Assembly: GCA_913774955.1 (NCBI GenBank)
Contig: CAJYKV010000004.1
Coordinates: 124,001 to 188,000 of the forward strand
DNA length: 64,000 bases
From: an uncultured Acidovorax sp.
Lineage (GTDB): Bacteria; Pseudomonadota; Gammaproteobacteria; Burkholderiales; Burkholderiaceae_C
Reading direction: 5' to 3'
Shown here: piece by piece, positions 35,611-43,923 of the stretch
How the letters are laid out: every line of letters starts with the position of its first letter
How positions within the stretch are numbered: the first letter of the stretch is position 1
Notes under the pieces: generated by a model
Told to the model about the DNA's origin: nothing
Database searches by the model: none
What the model saw: only the letters and a program-made list of their open reading frames with translations
Program-made: the position numbers and the translations under genes

Positions 35611-36324
35611 ATGACCTCCGACACCCCGGCCTCCGCAGACCGCCGCCCCCGGCTCGCGCTCTTCGACCTGGACCACACCCTGCTGCCGCTCGACTCCGAT
35701 TACGAGTGGGGCGAGTTCACCATCCGCATCGGCTGGACCGACCGCACCGAATTCGGCCGCCGCAACAAGGAGTTCTACGACCACTACGTGGCCGGCACGC
35801 TGAACGTGCACGACTACGTGCGCTTCGCCGTCGACGCGGTGCGCGAGCGCGGCCCCGAGGCGGCCGCGGCGGCGCATGCGCAGTTCATGCGCGAGGTGAT
35901 CGGCCCGGCCATCCTGCCGCCCGCGCTCGATTTGCTGCGCGCGCACCGGGACGCGGGCGACGAGGTGGTCATCATCACGGCCACCAACGAATTCGTCACC
36001 GCCCCGATCGCGCGCGCCCTGGGCGTGGAGCAATTGCTGGCGGTGGAACTGGAGCGCGACGGGAGCGGCTGGATCACCGGCGGCATCCGCGGCGTGCCCT
36101 CCATGCGCGAAGGCAAGGTGCAGCGCATGGAACAATGGCTGTCCGCGCGCGGCTGGCGCTGGAGCGACGTGGACGCCACGTTCTACAGCGACTCCATGAA
36201 CGACGTGCCCCTGCTCGAAAAAGTCGACCACCCCGTCGCCACCAACCCCGACCCCCGCCTGCGCGCGCTCGCGCAGCAGCGCGGCTGGCGCATCCTGGAC
36301 CTGTTTTCTACGCCATCACCATGA
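35611..36324 (+). CDS. HAD-superfamily phosphatase (HAD-IB, SerB-like)
   Basis: A 237-residue cytoplasmic hydrolase. Motif I is LFDLDHTLLPLDSD with nucleophile D19 and D21. Motif II lies in VIITATNEF, and motif III/IV includes the Lys in MREGKVQRM and FYSDSMNDVPLLE near 194. Members of the HAD-IB group dephosphorylate phosphoserine, phosphohomoserine or histidinol phosphate; this conserved betaproteobacterial gene has no agreed substrate. Its stop overlaps the pcnB start by four bases (ATGA), which indicates translational coupling. Confidence 0.9.
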   Translation: MTSDTPASADRRPRLALFDLDHTLLPLDSDYEWGEFTIRIGWTDRTEFGRRNKEFYDHYVAGTLNVHDYVRFAVDAVRERGPEAAAAAHAQFMREVIGPAILPPALDLLRAHRDAGDEVVIITATNEFVTAPIARALGVEQLLAVELERDGSGWITGGIRGVPSMREGKVQRMEQWLSARGWRWSDVDATFYSDSMNDVPLLEKVDHPVATNPDPRLRALAQQRGWRILDLFSTPSP

Positions 36325-37931
36325 TCAAGAAGTTCATCGACAAGCTGCTCGGCAAGGCCGCGCCGGGCACGGGCCGTGGAAAGAACCGCTTCGGCAAGCG
36401 CGAGGACGTGCCTGCCTCCGAACACGGCATCGATCCCGAACTCGTGGACCGCCGCGCCACCGAGGTGGTGCGCACGCTCCAGCAGGCGGGCTACGAGGCC
36501 TACATCGTCGGCGGCGCCGTGCGCGACCTGCTGCTGGGCCTCAAGCCCAAGGATTTCGACGTGGCCACCAACGCCACGCCCGAGCAGGTCAAGGGCCTGT
36601 TCCGCCGCGCCTTCATCATCGGCAAGCGCTTCCGCATCGTGCACGTGGTGCACGGCCGGGGCCGCGAGCACGAGGTGATCGAGGTCTCCACCTTCCGCGC
36701 CTACCTCGACAACACCGCCATCGAGCAGCAGGTGAGCGGCAACGAGAAGACCTCCCGGGCCGCGCTCGCCGGCATGCAGCACGCCGTGGACGCGAGCGGC
36801 CGCGTGCTGCGCGACAACGTCTGGGGCCCGCAGGACGAGGACGCCACGCGCCGCGACTTCACCATCAACGCGATGTACTACGACCCGGCCACGCAGGTGG
36901 TGGTGGACTACCACAAGGGCATCCAGGATGCGCGCAAGAAGGTGATCCGCATGATCGGCGACCCGGCCACGCGCTACCGCGAAGACCCGGTGCGCATCAT
37001 CCGTGCCGTGCGCTTCGCGGCCAAGCTCTCCGGCGTCGGCTTCACCATCGAACCCAAGACCGCCGCGCCGCTCGTGCAGTCGCAGACCCTGCTGGCGGAC
37101 GTGCCGCAGAGCCGCATGTTCGACGAGATGCTCAAGCTGCTGCAGACCGGCCACGCGATCGCCACGATCGAGCAACTCAAGAAGCTGGGCCTTTCCACCG
37201 GCATCTACCCGCTGCTGGACGTGGTGGTGGAGCGCGCCGGCACCTCCTTCGTGAGCGCCGCGCTGGCCGATACCGACCGCCGCGTGGGCGAGGGCAAGCC
37301 CGTGGCGCCGAGCTTCCTGCTCGCCTGCGTGCTCTGGCAGGACGTGAAGACGCAATGGGACCGCCGCCTCGCGCAGCGCGAGCACCCGTTCCCCGCGCTG
37401 CAGGGCGCGATCGACGACGTGTTCGACCAGCGCATCGGCGACGTGTCCGGCCGCGGCAAGCTCGCCGCCGACATGCGCGAGATCTGGGTCATGCAGCCGC
37501 GCTTCGAGAAGCGCGTGGGCACCACGCCGTTCAGCATGGTCACGCACCTGCGCTTCCGCGCGGGCTTCGACTTCCTGCGGCTGCGCGCCGACGTGGGCGA
37601 AGTGGACGAAGCCCTGGCCGACTGGTGGCAGGAATTCCAGCTCGCCGACGAGGCCCGCCGCGAGGACATGATCGACCAGGTGCGCGAAGAGCAGAAGCAG
37701 CGCGCGCGCAAGACCCAGCCCGTGGTGCGCCGCGTGCCCAAGCCGGCCGCGCCGGCCGACGAGTCCGCCGCCGCTGCGGCATCCGGTGGTACTGCGCCGG
37801 CAGCGGACGGCCTCCCGGACGATGCGGAGGGCAGCAGCGCCGAAGGGGCCGCCGTCAAGAAGCGCCGCCGCCGCCGCCGCAAGCCGTCCGGTGGTGGCGA
37901 GGGTGCGCCGCCGGCCGCGCCCGACGCGTGA
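36321..37931 (+). CDS. pcnB: Poly(A) polymerase I
   Basis: A 536-residue enzyme adding 3' poly(A) tails that speed RNA decay. The class II nucleotidyltransferase core is IVGGAVRDLLLGLKPKDFDVATN near residue 62, followed by RRDFTINAMYYDP and the RNA-binding region YREDPVRIIRAVRFAAKL. The C-terminus carries an Ala-rich stretch and a strongly basic run (KKRRRRRRK), probably for RNA binding. It shares ATGA with the HAD gene and GTGA with folK. CCA-adding enzyme is a related alternative, but the length and basic tail favour PcnB. Confidence 0.93.
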   Translation: MIKKFIDKLLGKAAPGTGRGKNRFGKREDVPASEHGIDPELVDRRATEVVRTLQQAGYEAYIVGGAVRDLLLGLKPKDFDVATNATPEQVKGLFRRAFIIGKRFRIVHVVHGRGREHEVIEVSTFRAYLDNTAIEQQVSGNEKTSRAALAGMQHAVDASGRVLRDNVWGPQDEDATRRDFTINAMYYDPATQVVVDYHKGIQDARKKVIRMIGDPATRYREDPVRIIRAVRFAAKLSGVGFTIEPKTAAPLVQSQTLLADVPQSRMFDEMLKLLQTGHAIATIEQLKKLGLSTGIYPLLDVVVERAGTSFVSAALADTDRRVGEGKPVAPSFLLACVLWQDVKTQWDRRLAQREHPFPALQGAIDDVFDQRIGDVSGRGKLAADMREIWVMQPRFEKRVGTTPFSMVTHLRFRAGFDFLRLRADVGEVDEALADWWQEFQLADEARREDMIDQVREEQKQRARKTQPVVRRVPKPAAPADESAAAAASGGTAPAADGLPDDAEGSSAEGAAVKKRRRRRRKPSGGGEGAPPAAPDA

Positions 37932-38500
37932 GCGCAGTGGCGCTGCCACGCATGACAGTGGGCGGGCCTGGCGGCAACCACGTGTTGCCACAGCGCTCTC
38001 CACGCCCTCCGGTCATCGCATGCATCGGCCTGGGCGCCAACCTGGGCGATGCCCGTGCGGCGCTGCGATCGGCCGTGGCGTCTCTTGACGCACTGCCCGA
38101 GACCCGCGTCGAAGCGGTGTCCTCGCTCTATGCGAGTGCGCCGGTGGATGCCCAGGGGCCGGATTTCCTCAATGCCGTGGCAAGCCTCCGCACCGGCCTG
38201 ACCGCGCCCGCGCTGCTGGATGCGCTGCAGGCCGCGGAAGCAGCCGCGGGCCGCGAGCGGCCCTACCGCAATGCGCCGCGCACGCTCGATCTGGATCTGC
38301 TCTTCTATGGCGACGCGCGCATCGCCTCGCCGCGGCTCCAGGTACCGCATCCGCGCGCGCTGGAACGGGCCTTCGTGCTCCTGCCGCTGGCCGACGTGGC
38401 GCCGCACCGCGTGTCCGCGGAGGATCTGCGGCGGGTCGCCGATCAGCGCGTGCAGGCCGTCGAGGGCCCGGACTGGAGCGGCCGCAGCGCGCACGCCTGA
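37928..38500 (+). CDS. folK: 6-hydroxymethyl-7,8-dihydropterin pyrophosphokinase
   Basis: Up to 190 residues; transfers pyrophosphate from ATP to hydroxymethyl-dihydropterin in folate synthesis. Core motifs are IGLGANLGDARAALRSAV, SSLYASAPVDAQGPDFLNAV and the signature RTLDLDLLFYGD that binds Mg-ATP, then VPHPRALERAFVLLPLADV. The GTG start at 37928 overlaps the pcnB stop (GTGA) and is favoured for coupling; ATG 37952 would give a protein closer to the usual length. Confidence 0.9.
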   Translation: MSAVALPRMTVGGPGGNHVLPQRSPRPPVIACIGLGANLGDARAALRSAVASLDALPETRVEAVSSLYASAPVDAQGPDFLNAVASLRTGLTAPALLDALQAAEAAAGRERPYRNAPRTLDLDLLFYGDARIASPRLQVPHPRALERAFVLLPLADVAPHRVSAEDLRRVADQRVQAVEGPDWSGRSAHA

Positions 38501-38620
38501 CGACGGACCGCGGCCGACGTTCCCGGCAGCGCACCGGCAGGGTGCTTCCACCATGCGGCCAGCAGGCCATTCGGCCGGCATGCCGGGCGCGGTTCCCACC
38601 ACGCACGGCGGTGGAACGGA

Positions 38621-39607
38621 TCAGTCCACCTTGGCGCCGGAGGCCTTCACCAGCTGCTGGTACTTGGCGCGCTCGGACGCCATGAACGCATCGAACTGCT
38701 CGGGCGTGGACGACACGGGCTCGGCCATCAGCGCCGTGAAGCGCGTCTTGGTCTCCGGGGCGTTCAGCGCATCCACGAACGCTTTGTTCAGCTTGGCGAT
38801 CACCGGGCGCGGCGTGCCCGCAGGGGCGACAAGCCCCCACCAGGTGTCGATCGAGAAGCCCTTGAACGTGTCCGCCAGCGGCGGCACGCCCGGCAGCATG
38901 GGGCTCGACTGCAGCGAGGTCACGGCCAGCGCCTTGATCTTGCCGGCGCGGATGTTCGGGGCCGCTGCCGCCAAGTTGTCGATGTTGAAATCCACCTCGC
39001 CGGCGAGCAGCGCCAACTGCGCCGGGCTCGCGCCGCGGTAGGGGATGTGCAGCGCATAGATGCCGGCGCGCTGCTTGAACATCTCGCCGGCCAGGTGGCC
39101 CGCGCTGCCGTTGCCGCCGCTGCCGTAGTTCAGCTTCGCCGGATTCGCCTTGGCATAGGCGATGAGGTCCGCCAGCGTGTGGATCTTCAGCTGCTCGGCC
39201 TTGGCCGCGTTCATCACCAGCACGTTGGGCACGCGGACCATCTGCGTGATGCCCGCGAAATCCTTCGCCGCGTCGTAGGGCATGCGGCTGTAGAGCCAGG
39301 GGTTCACCGCGTGCGTGGCGGTGGCCGCCAGACCGATGGTGAGGCCGTCCGGCGCGGCCTTGGCCACGGCATCGGCGCCGATGTTGCCGCCGGCACCGGC
39401 CTTGTTGTCGATCACGACCGTGCCCAGCGAGTCGCGCACGCGCTCGGCCAGCAGCCGTGCGGTGGCATCGAGCGGGCCGCCCGGGGCATAGGGAACGATG
39501 AGCCGGATGGTCGCGTCGTGGCCGGGAGCCTGTGCCAGCGCCAGGGGAGAAACACAGGCGGCGGCGGCGGCCGTCGCCGAAAGAAGGAAGTGTCTGCGGT
39601 GCGTCAT
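38621..39607 (-). CDS. Bug-family tripartite tricarboxylate transporter substrate-binding protein
   Basis: A 328-residue periplasmic binding protein. The signal peptide has twin Arg (THRRHFLLSATAAAAA) and ends LALAQ near residue 26. The mature part has IRLIVPYAPGGPLDATARLLAE and the later GSGGNGSAGHLAGEMF, as in Bug proteins. The start could be ATG 39616 (three residues longer); neither has a good ribosome-binding site. No TctAB permease genes are nearby. It is a distant paralogue of the protein at 5.4 kb. Confidence 0.9.
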   Translation of the reverse strand: MTHRRHFLLSATAAAAACVSPLALAQAPGHDATIRLIVPYAPGGPLDATARLLAERVRDSLGTVVIDNKAGAGGNIGADAVAKAAPDGLTIGLAATATHAVNPWLYSRMPYDAAKDFAGITQMVRVPNVLVMNAAKAEQLKIHTLADLIAYAKANPAKLNYGSGGNGSAGHLAGEMFKQRAGIYALHIPYRGASPAQLALLAGEVDFNIDNLAAAAPNIRAGKIKALAVTSLQSSPMLPGVPPLADTFKGFSIDTWWGLVAPAGTPRPVIAKLNKAFVDALNAPETKTRFTALMAEPVSSTPEQFDAFMASERAKYQQLVKASGAKVD

Positions 39608-39801
39608 GGGCGCCATTGTGCAGAAAAACCGCGCTACCGACGCCGGGAGCTTCGGTGCAGTGTCCTACAGCATCACCTGATGGCGGTTTCTATAAACGAG
39701 ACATCGAGTGGCGCGGCGCTCGACTGCCGGGCCCGCGGCCCGAACGCGGCCGCGCCCGCGTCCATCGGCCGCCGGCCGCATCCTTTTCCTGGAGATCCCG
39801 C

Positions 39802-40149
39802 ATGCAGACATCCCAGAACACGCTTCCCCCGTCCCGCTACGCCGACTGCATCCGCGCCTGCAACGATTGCGCGGATGCGTGCGACACCTGCGCAGCGTCC
39901 TGCCTGCGCGAGCCCGAACCGCGCCACATGGTGCGCTGCGTCGCGCTCGACATGGACTGCGCGGCCCTGTGCCGCTTGGCCGCCGGCGCCATGGCCCGCG
40001 AGAGCTCGCATGCCTATGAGATCTGCGCGCTCTGCGCCCGTGTGTGCGACGCCTGCGCCAGCGAGTGCTCCCGCCACGACATGGCGCATTGCCAGGCCTG
40101 CGCGGCCCTGTGCCGGCGCTGCGCCGAGATGTGCCGCGCGATGGCCTGA
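39802..40149 (+). CDS. Four-helix-bundle copper-storage-type protein (Csp-like, DUF326)
   Basis: A 115-residue protein with 19 cysteines, mostly in CxxxC or CxxC steps along helices (CIRACNDCADACDTCAASC, then CALCARVCDACASEC). This is the pattern of Csp proteins, four-helix bundles that store many Cu(I) ions inside. No signal peptide is seen, so it is a cytosolic Csp3-like form. A GGAG site precedes ATG 39802. A TATAAA box lies at 39691-39696 in the 185-base divergent region, without a recognisable CueR operator. Confidence 0.9.
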   Translation: MQTSQNTLPPSRYADCIRACNDCADACDTCAASCLREPEPRHMVRCVALDMDCAALCRLAAGAMARESSHAYEICALCARVCDACASECSRHDMAHCQACAALCRRCAEMCRAMA

Positions 40150-40213
40150 CCCGCCGCGCGAGTCCCGCTTGTGCAGCGGCCGGGCCGGAGCCGGACCAGG
40201 CGCAGGCGAGCGC

Positions 40214-41287
40214 TCAGGCGGCGACCGTCTCGCCGTGCTTGTCGGCCTCGGACGTGAAGGCGTCCGCGTAGAACTCCTCCGGCGGCAGCCCGCGCTCGGC
40301 GCTGTAGGCCTTGCGCGCCGACTCCACGACCACGGGCGCCCCGCAGGCATACACCTGGTGCCCCGACAGGTCGACGTGGTCGTCCATCACCGCCTGGTGC
40401 ACGAAGCCGGTGCGGCCGGTCCATCCGTCTTCCGGAAGCGCGTTCGACACCACCGGCACGTAACGCAGCTGGGGCATGTCGGCCAGGCGCTCCCGCACCC
40501 ATGCGTCCATGTAGAGATCCGCCGGGCGGCGGCCGCCCCAGTACAGCGTGACGGGGCGGTCGATGCCCTTGAAGCGCAGATGCTCGATGAGCGCCTTCAC
40601 CGGCGCGAAGCCCGTGCCCGAGGCGAGCAGGATGATCGGTTTGGGGCTGTCCTCGCGCAGGAAGAAACTGCCGAACGGGCCCTCCACGCGCAGGATCTCC
40701 TTTTCCTTCATGGCGCCGAACACGTGGTCCGTGAAGCGGCCGCCCGGCATGTGGCGGATGTGCAGTTCCAGGCCCGGAGCTTCCTCCTGCGTGTGCGGCG
40801 CGCAGGCCATCGAGTAGGCGCGGCGCGCGCCATCCTTCAGGATGAACTCGACGTACTGGCCCGCGTGGTAGCGGAACGTGTCGGCCGCGGGCAACTGCAG
40901 CCGCACCACCATCACGTCGTGCGACGCGCGCGTGAGCGTCGACACGCGCACGGGCATCTTCTTCACGGGGTAGGCGCTCTCGTCGGTCACCTGGCGCGAT
41001 TCCAGCACCACGTCGGTGAGCGGCTGGGCGCAGCAGGTGAGCACGAAGCCCGCGTCGGCCTCCTCGGGTGTCAGTGCCTTGGACTGGTGCTCGCCGTGCA
41101 CCACCGAGCCGCTCAGCTTGCGGCACTTGCAGGAGCCGCAGGCGCCGTCCTTGCAGCCGTAGGGCAGGCCGACGCCGCTGCGGATCGCGGCGCCCAGCAG
41201 GGTCTCGCCGGCCAGCGCGGCATAGGCGCGGCCGCTCGGCTGCACGGTGATCTGGTGGGAAGCTGCGGCGGTCGCTGCGGTGCTCAT
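40214..41287 (-). CDS. 2Fe-2S flavin oxidoreductase (CDP-6-deoxy-delta-3,4-glucoseen reductase-like)
   Basis: A 357-residue electron-transfer protein. An N-terminal plant-type ferredoxin domain has cluster cysteines C45, C50, C53 and one of C85/C86 (LPYGCKDGACGSCKCRKL). An FAD domain follows (ARRAYSMACAPH), then an NAD(P) domain (ASGTGFAPVKALIE). It passes electrons from NAD(P)H via FAD to 2Fe-2S and on to an unknown oxygenase or dehydratase partner. AAGGATAACG precedes the start. No deoxysugar genes are nearby, so the homology-based name should not be read as its job. Confidence 0.87.
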   Translation of the reverse strand: MSTAATAAASHQITVQPSGRAYAALAGETLLGAAIRSGVGLPYGCKDGACGSCKCRKLSGSVVHGEHQSKALTPEEADAGFVLTCCAQPLTDVVLESRQVTDESAYPVKKMPVRVSTLTRASHDVMVVRLQLPAADTFRYHAGQYVEFILKDGARRAYSMACAPHTQEEAPGLELHIRHMPGGRFTDHVFGAMKEKEILRVEGPFGSFFLREDSPKPIILLASGTGFAPVKALIEHLRFKGIDRPVTLYWGGRRPADLYMDAWVRERLADMPQLRYVPVVSNALPEDGWTGRTGFVHQAVMDDHVDLSGHQVYACGAPVVVESARKAYSAERGLPPEEFYADAFTSEADKHGETVAA

Positions 41288-41343
41288 GGGGTCGTTATCC
41301 TTGCGTGTCTCATCGTTACCGGAACTGGATTTTGCCCTCAAAC

Positions 41344-42288
41344 ATGAATCCCCTCGGCGCGCTGCCGGCGCGTTTCCGCCGCGAGCGCGTGCTCATCGTC
41401 GGCTGCGGCGACGTGGGCCTGCGCGCCGTGCGCGTGCTGCGGGCCGAACAGGGCGCGCCGCGGCCGCGCGTGCTCGCGCTCACCTCGAGCGCCGTGCGCG
41501 TGGCCGAACTGCGCGCGGCCGGCACCCTGCCGCTCATGGGCGATCTGGACGACGTGCGCACATTGCGGCGCCTGGCCGGCCTCGCCACGCGCGTGCTGCA
41601 CCTGGCGCCGCCACCCGGCGAGCGTGACGCGGGCACCGCGTGGTGGGCCGACCCGCGCACCGTGGCCCTGGCGCGCGTGCTGCGGCTGCGCGGCCTGCCG
41701 CGCGCGCTGGTGTACGGCTCGACCAGCGGGGTGTACGGCGACTGCGGCGGCGCGCGGGTGCCCGAGACGCGGCCCGTCGCGCCCGCCACGCCGCGCGCAC
41801 AGCGCCGCGTGAATGCCGAGCGCGCGGTGCGCCACCTCGGCAGGGCGGGGGTGCGCGCGAGCGTGCTGCGCATTCCCGGCATCTACGCGCCCGACCGCGA
41901 AGGCGGCACGCCCGAGGCCCGGCTGCGCCGCGGCACGCCCGCGCTGGCGCATGAGGACGACGTGTACACCAACCACATCCACGCCGACGACCTCGCCCGC
42001 GCCTGCGTTGCGGCCCTCTGGCGCGGCCGGCCGCAGCGCATCTACCACGTGAGCGACGCGAGCGACCTGAAGATGGGCGATTACTTCGACCTCGCCGCCG
42101 ACCTGTACGGCCTGCCGCGCCCGCGCAGGATCACGCGCGACCAGGCGCGGGAGGAACTCTCGCCGATGCTGCTGAGCTTCATGAGCGAATCACGCCGGCT
42201 CGATGCCACGCGGCTCACGGAGGAGTTGCGGGTGCGGCTGCGGTATCCGACCGTGGCCGAAGGACTGCGCAGTCACCGGAACGGCTGA
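41344..42288 (+). CDS. NAD-dependent epimerase/dehydratase-family (extended SDR) protein
   Basis: A 314-residue oxidoreductase-like protein. The N-terminal Rossmann motif is VLIVGCGDVGLRAVRVL; VLHLAPPPGE and YGSTSGVYGDCGG contain the Ser/Thr and Tyr positions of extended SDRs. The canonical YxxxK lysine is not obvious (the local sequence is RVNAERAV), so it may be an atypical or YeeZ-like member. VLRIPGIYAPDR and HADDLARACVAAL fit the family. It is divergent from the flavin reductase across 56 bases, and substrate is unknown. Confidence 0.8.
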   Translation: MNPLGALPARFRRERVLIVGCGDVGLRAVRVLRAEQGAPRPRVLALTSSAVRVAELRAAGTLPLMGDLDDVRTLRRLAGLATRVLHLAPPPGERDAGTAWWADPRTVALARVLRLRGLPRALVYGSTSGVYGDCGGARVPETRPVAPATPRAQRRVNAERAVRHLGRAGVRASVLRIPGIYAPDREGGTPEARLRRGTPALAHEDDVYTNHIHADDLARACVAALWRGRPQRIYHVSDASDLKMGDYFDLAADLYGLPRPRRITRDQAREELSPMLLSFMSESRRLDATRLTEELRVRLRYPTVAEGLRSHRNG

Positions 42289-42330
42289 TACGACCCAGCG
42301 AAGCGGTGCTCGCGAGGCGCCGCGCCGCAG

Positions 42331-42357
42331 GCAGTACGGGCAGTACGGGCGGTACGA
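42331..42357 (+). repeat. Three tandem 9-base units (GCAGTACGG)
   Basis: GCAGTACGG, GCAGTACGG and GCGGTACGA in direct tandem in the convergent gap between the SDR gene and the DUF4124 gene. Each unit contains GTAC. It is probably a slippage-prone simple repeat. Confidence 0.6.
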
Positions 42358-42399
42358 CAGGATGCGGCAACGACGCCAGAAGGGTCGTGTCGGCCGTTC

Positions 42400-43107
42400 T
42401 CAACGGGGATAGATGTTCCCGTTGCCGTCGTAGCACCGGAACACGTTGCACTGCGTGCCCGGCGGCCTGGGCACCGGCACGGCCGGCTGCACGACCACGG
42501 GATGCCGTGGCACCACCACCACCGGGGGCACGTACACGTCCTGTGTGCCGTAGTTGGCCCCGCCCTGGCCGCGCGAGCGCTCCACCTGCGCATAGCCCGC
42601 AGGACCCAGGCAGTCCAGCTCCATCTGGCGCTGCGCGGCCGACAGGCGGGCCTGCGCGTCGTAGCTGCCCTGGCCGACCTCGGCGGCAGTGCGGTCGAGC
42701 TGGCGGCGCGAGCGCGCGCACTCCGGCGAGCGCGCCGGATCAGTGGACACCTCGCGCCCGGCGCGCGTGCGGGCCTCCTGCGCCTCGCGCTGCGCCTGCT
42801 GCTGGGCGGCGAGCGCGTCGGCCTGCTGGCGCTGGCGCTGCGCCTCCAGCGCGGCGCGCGCCTGTTCTCGTTCCTGGGCGATCTCCTCGGGTGTCCTGCG
42901 CCGCTCCACCTCGCGCGCCGACGTGCCCCGGTCGCAGTGGCCGTCCGTATAGGTCACCTGGCCGGTGGCGGGATCGGTGCAGCGCAGCACCTGGGCCTGC
43001 GCGGCCGCTCCCGACAGCCACAGCGCTGCCGCCAGGCCGGCCCAGCCCAGGGCGCTGGTCCGGATCCGGAGGGGGTGAACGGGTGCCCGTGCGTAGCGAT
43101 CGCTCAT
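42400..43107 (-). CDS. DUF4124-domain exported protein
   Basis: A 235-residue secreted protein. Signal peptide ends AAAQA near residue 38. The DUF4124 domain follows at once (VLRCTDPATGQVTYTDGHCDRG, two Cys that could form a disulfide). A long Gln/Arg/Ala coiled-coil region spans about 75-130, and the Pro/Val-rich C-terminus carries two more Cys (CNVFRCYDGNG). Start ATG 43107 lies 22 bases after the upstream lipoprotein gene, indicating one operon. Function unknown; DUF4124 proteins are common small envelope proteins in this group. Confidence 0.8.
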   Translation of the reverse strand: MSDRYARAPVHPLRIRTSALGWAGLAAALWLSGAAAQAQVLRCTDPATGQVTYTDGHCDRGTSAREVERRRTPEEIAQEREQARAALEAQRQRQQADALAAQQQAQREAQEARTRAGREVSTDPARSPECARSRRQLDRTAAEVGQGSYDAQARLSAAQRQMELDCLGPAGYAQVERSRGQGGANYGTQDVYVPPVVVVPRHPVVVQPAVPVPRPPGTQCNVFRCYDGNGNIYPR

Positions 43108-43129
43108 TGCAAAAGGTTTTCGCGACCGG

Positions 43130-43681
43130 TCAGGGCCTTTGGAAGAGGCGGTTCGGCGCTTCCTGCGGCGGCAGGCGGCCCTGCGACCGCATCTCGTCGC
43201 GCCAGCGCTGCTGCTCGCCCTGGCGGCGGGCCTCGTCCTGCAGGGTGCCGCTGAGCGACGGGCCGGGCACGCGGGCGCGGTCCCGATCCCGGTCGCGTTC
43301 CCGCTGCCGCTCACGTTCGCGTGCCTCCCAGGCTTCGCGGTCGCGGCGCTCACGCCAGGCACGGTCCCGGTCGTCGCGGTCCCGGCGCTCGCGCCAGTTG
43401 TCGTCCCAGGGGTTGGGCCGCACGGCATAGCCCGGAGCCGGTACGACCACGGGATAGCCGGGCCGCGGCACCACGTAGGTGGGCTGCTCGTACACCGTGA
43501 CGGAGCTGCCGTAGGCGCCATACGGATAGGACGGGGTGGCGGGATAGCTGTTGCCGTAGACCGCGCCGGAGCCGTATCCGTAATTGCCGTAGTAAGGATC
43601 GCCGGGCGCGGCGCAGCCCGCGGCCGTGGCGACCAGCAGCGTGGCGGCCAGGGTTCTGAGGAGAAGGGCAGGTGTGCGCAT
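43130..43681 (-). CDS. Predicted lipoprotein, Tyr/Gly/Pro-rich with Arg/Asp/Glu repeat region
   Basis: A 183-residue exported protein with a lipobox (TAAGC, Cys near residue 23). Residues 25-90 are rich in Tyr, Gly and Pro (DPYYGNYGYGSG). Residues 95-140 are almost entirely Arg, Asp and Glu in alternating charge pairs, probably an extended or helical charged rod. I do not recognise a domain. Its charge pattern may be partly simple-sequence drift in a GC-rich genome, but a signal peptide, lipobox and operon with the DUF4124 gene support a real gene. Confidence 0.65.
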   Translation of the reverse strand: MRTPALLLRTLAATLLVATAAGCAAPGDPYYGNYGYGSGAVYGNSYPATPSYPYGAYGSSVTVYEQPTYVVPRPGYPVVVPAPGYAVRPNPWDDNWRERRDRDDRDRAWRERRDREAWEARERERQRERDRDRDRARVPGPSLSGTLQDEARRQGEQQRWRDEMRSQGRLPPQEAPNRLFQRP

Positions 43682-43775
43682 GGGGCTCTCTCGCGGCAGG
43701 GCGGCCCGGCGACGGGAGCGCGCCGGTCCGCGGTGGACGGCGCCCAGGCCGGCAGGCTGCCGACCGGGCGGAGGA

Positions 43776-43796
43776 TGACGTCAATGTGACGTGTCA
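43776..43796. promoter_or_regulatory. Paired TGAC/GTCA palindromes upstream of the lipoprotein operon
   Basis: TGACGTCA (43776-43783, perfect palindrome) and TGACGTGTCA (43787-43796, TGAC-N2-GTCA) lie with centres 12 bases apart, about 95-115 bases before the lipoprotein start. They could be a tandem operator. Confidence 0.35.
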
Positions 43797-43923
43797 GCCG
43801 CCATTTTGGTTGACCTGCCCGTTGTCGTCTGTCGGCGCGCACCGCGACGCGGCCGTCTCCGCAGGCCTGCACCCGCGGCACTCCGACAGGCGGGGCGGGG
43901 CAGGGTGCGCTCCCGCTTTTTCC

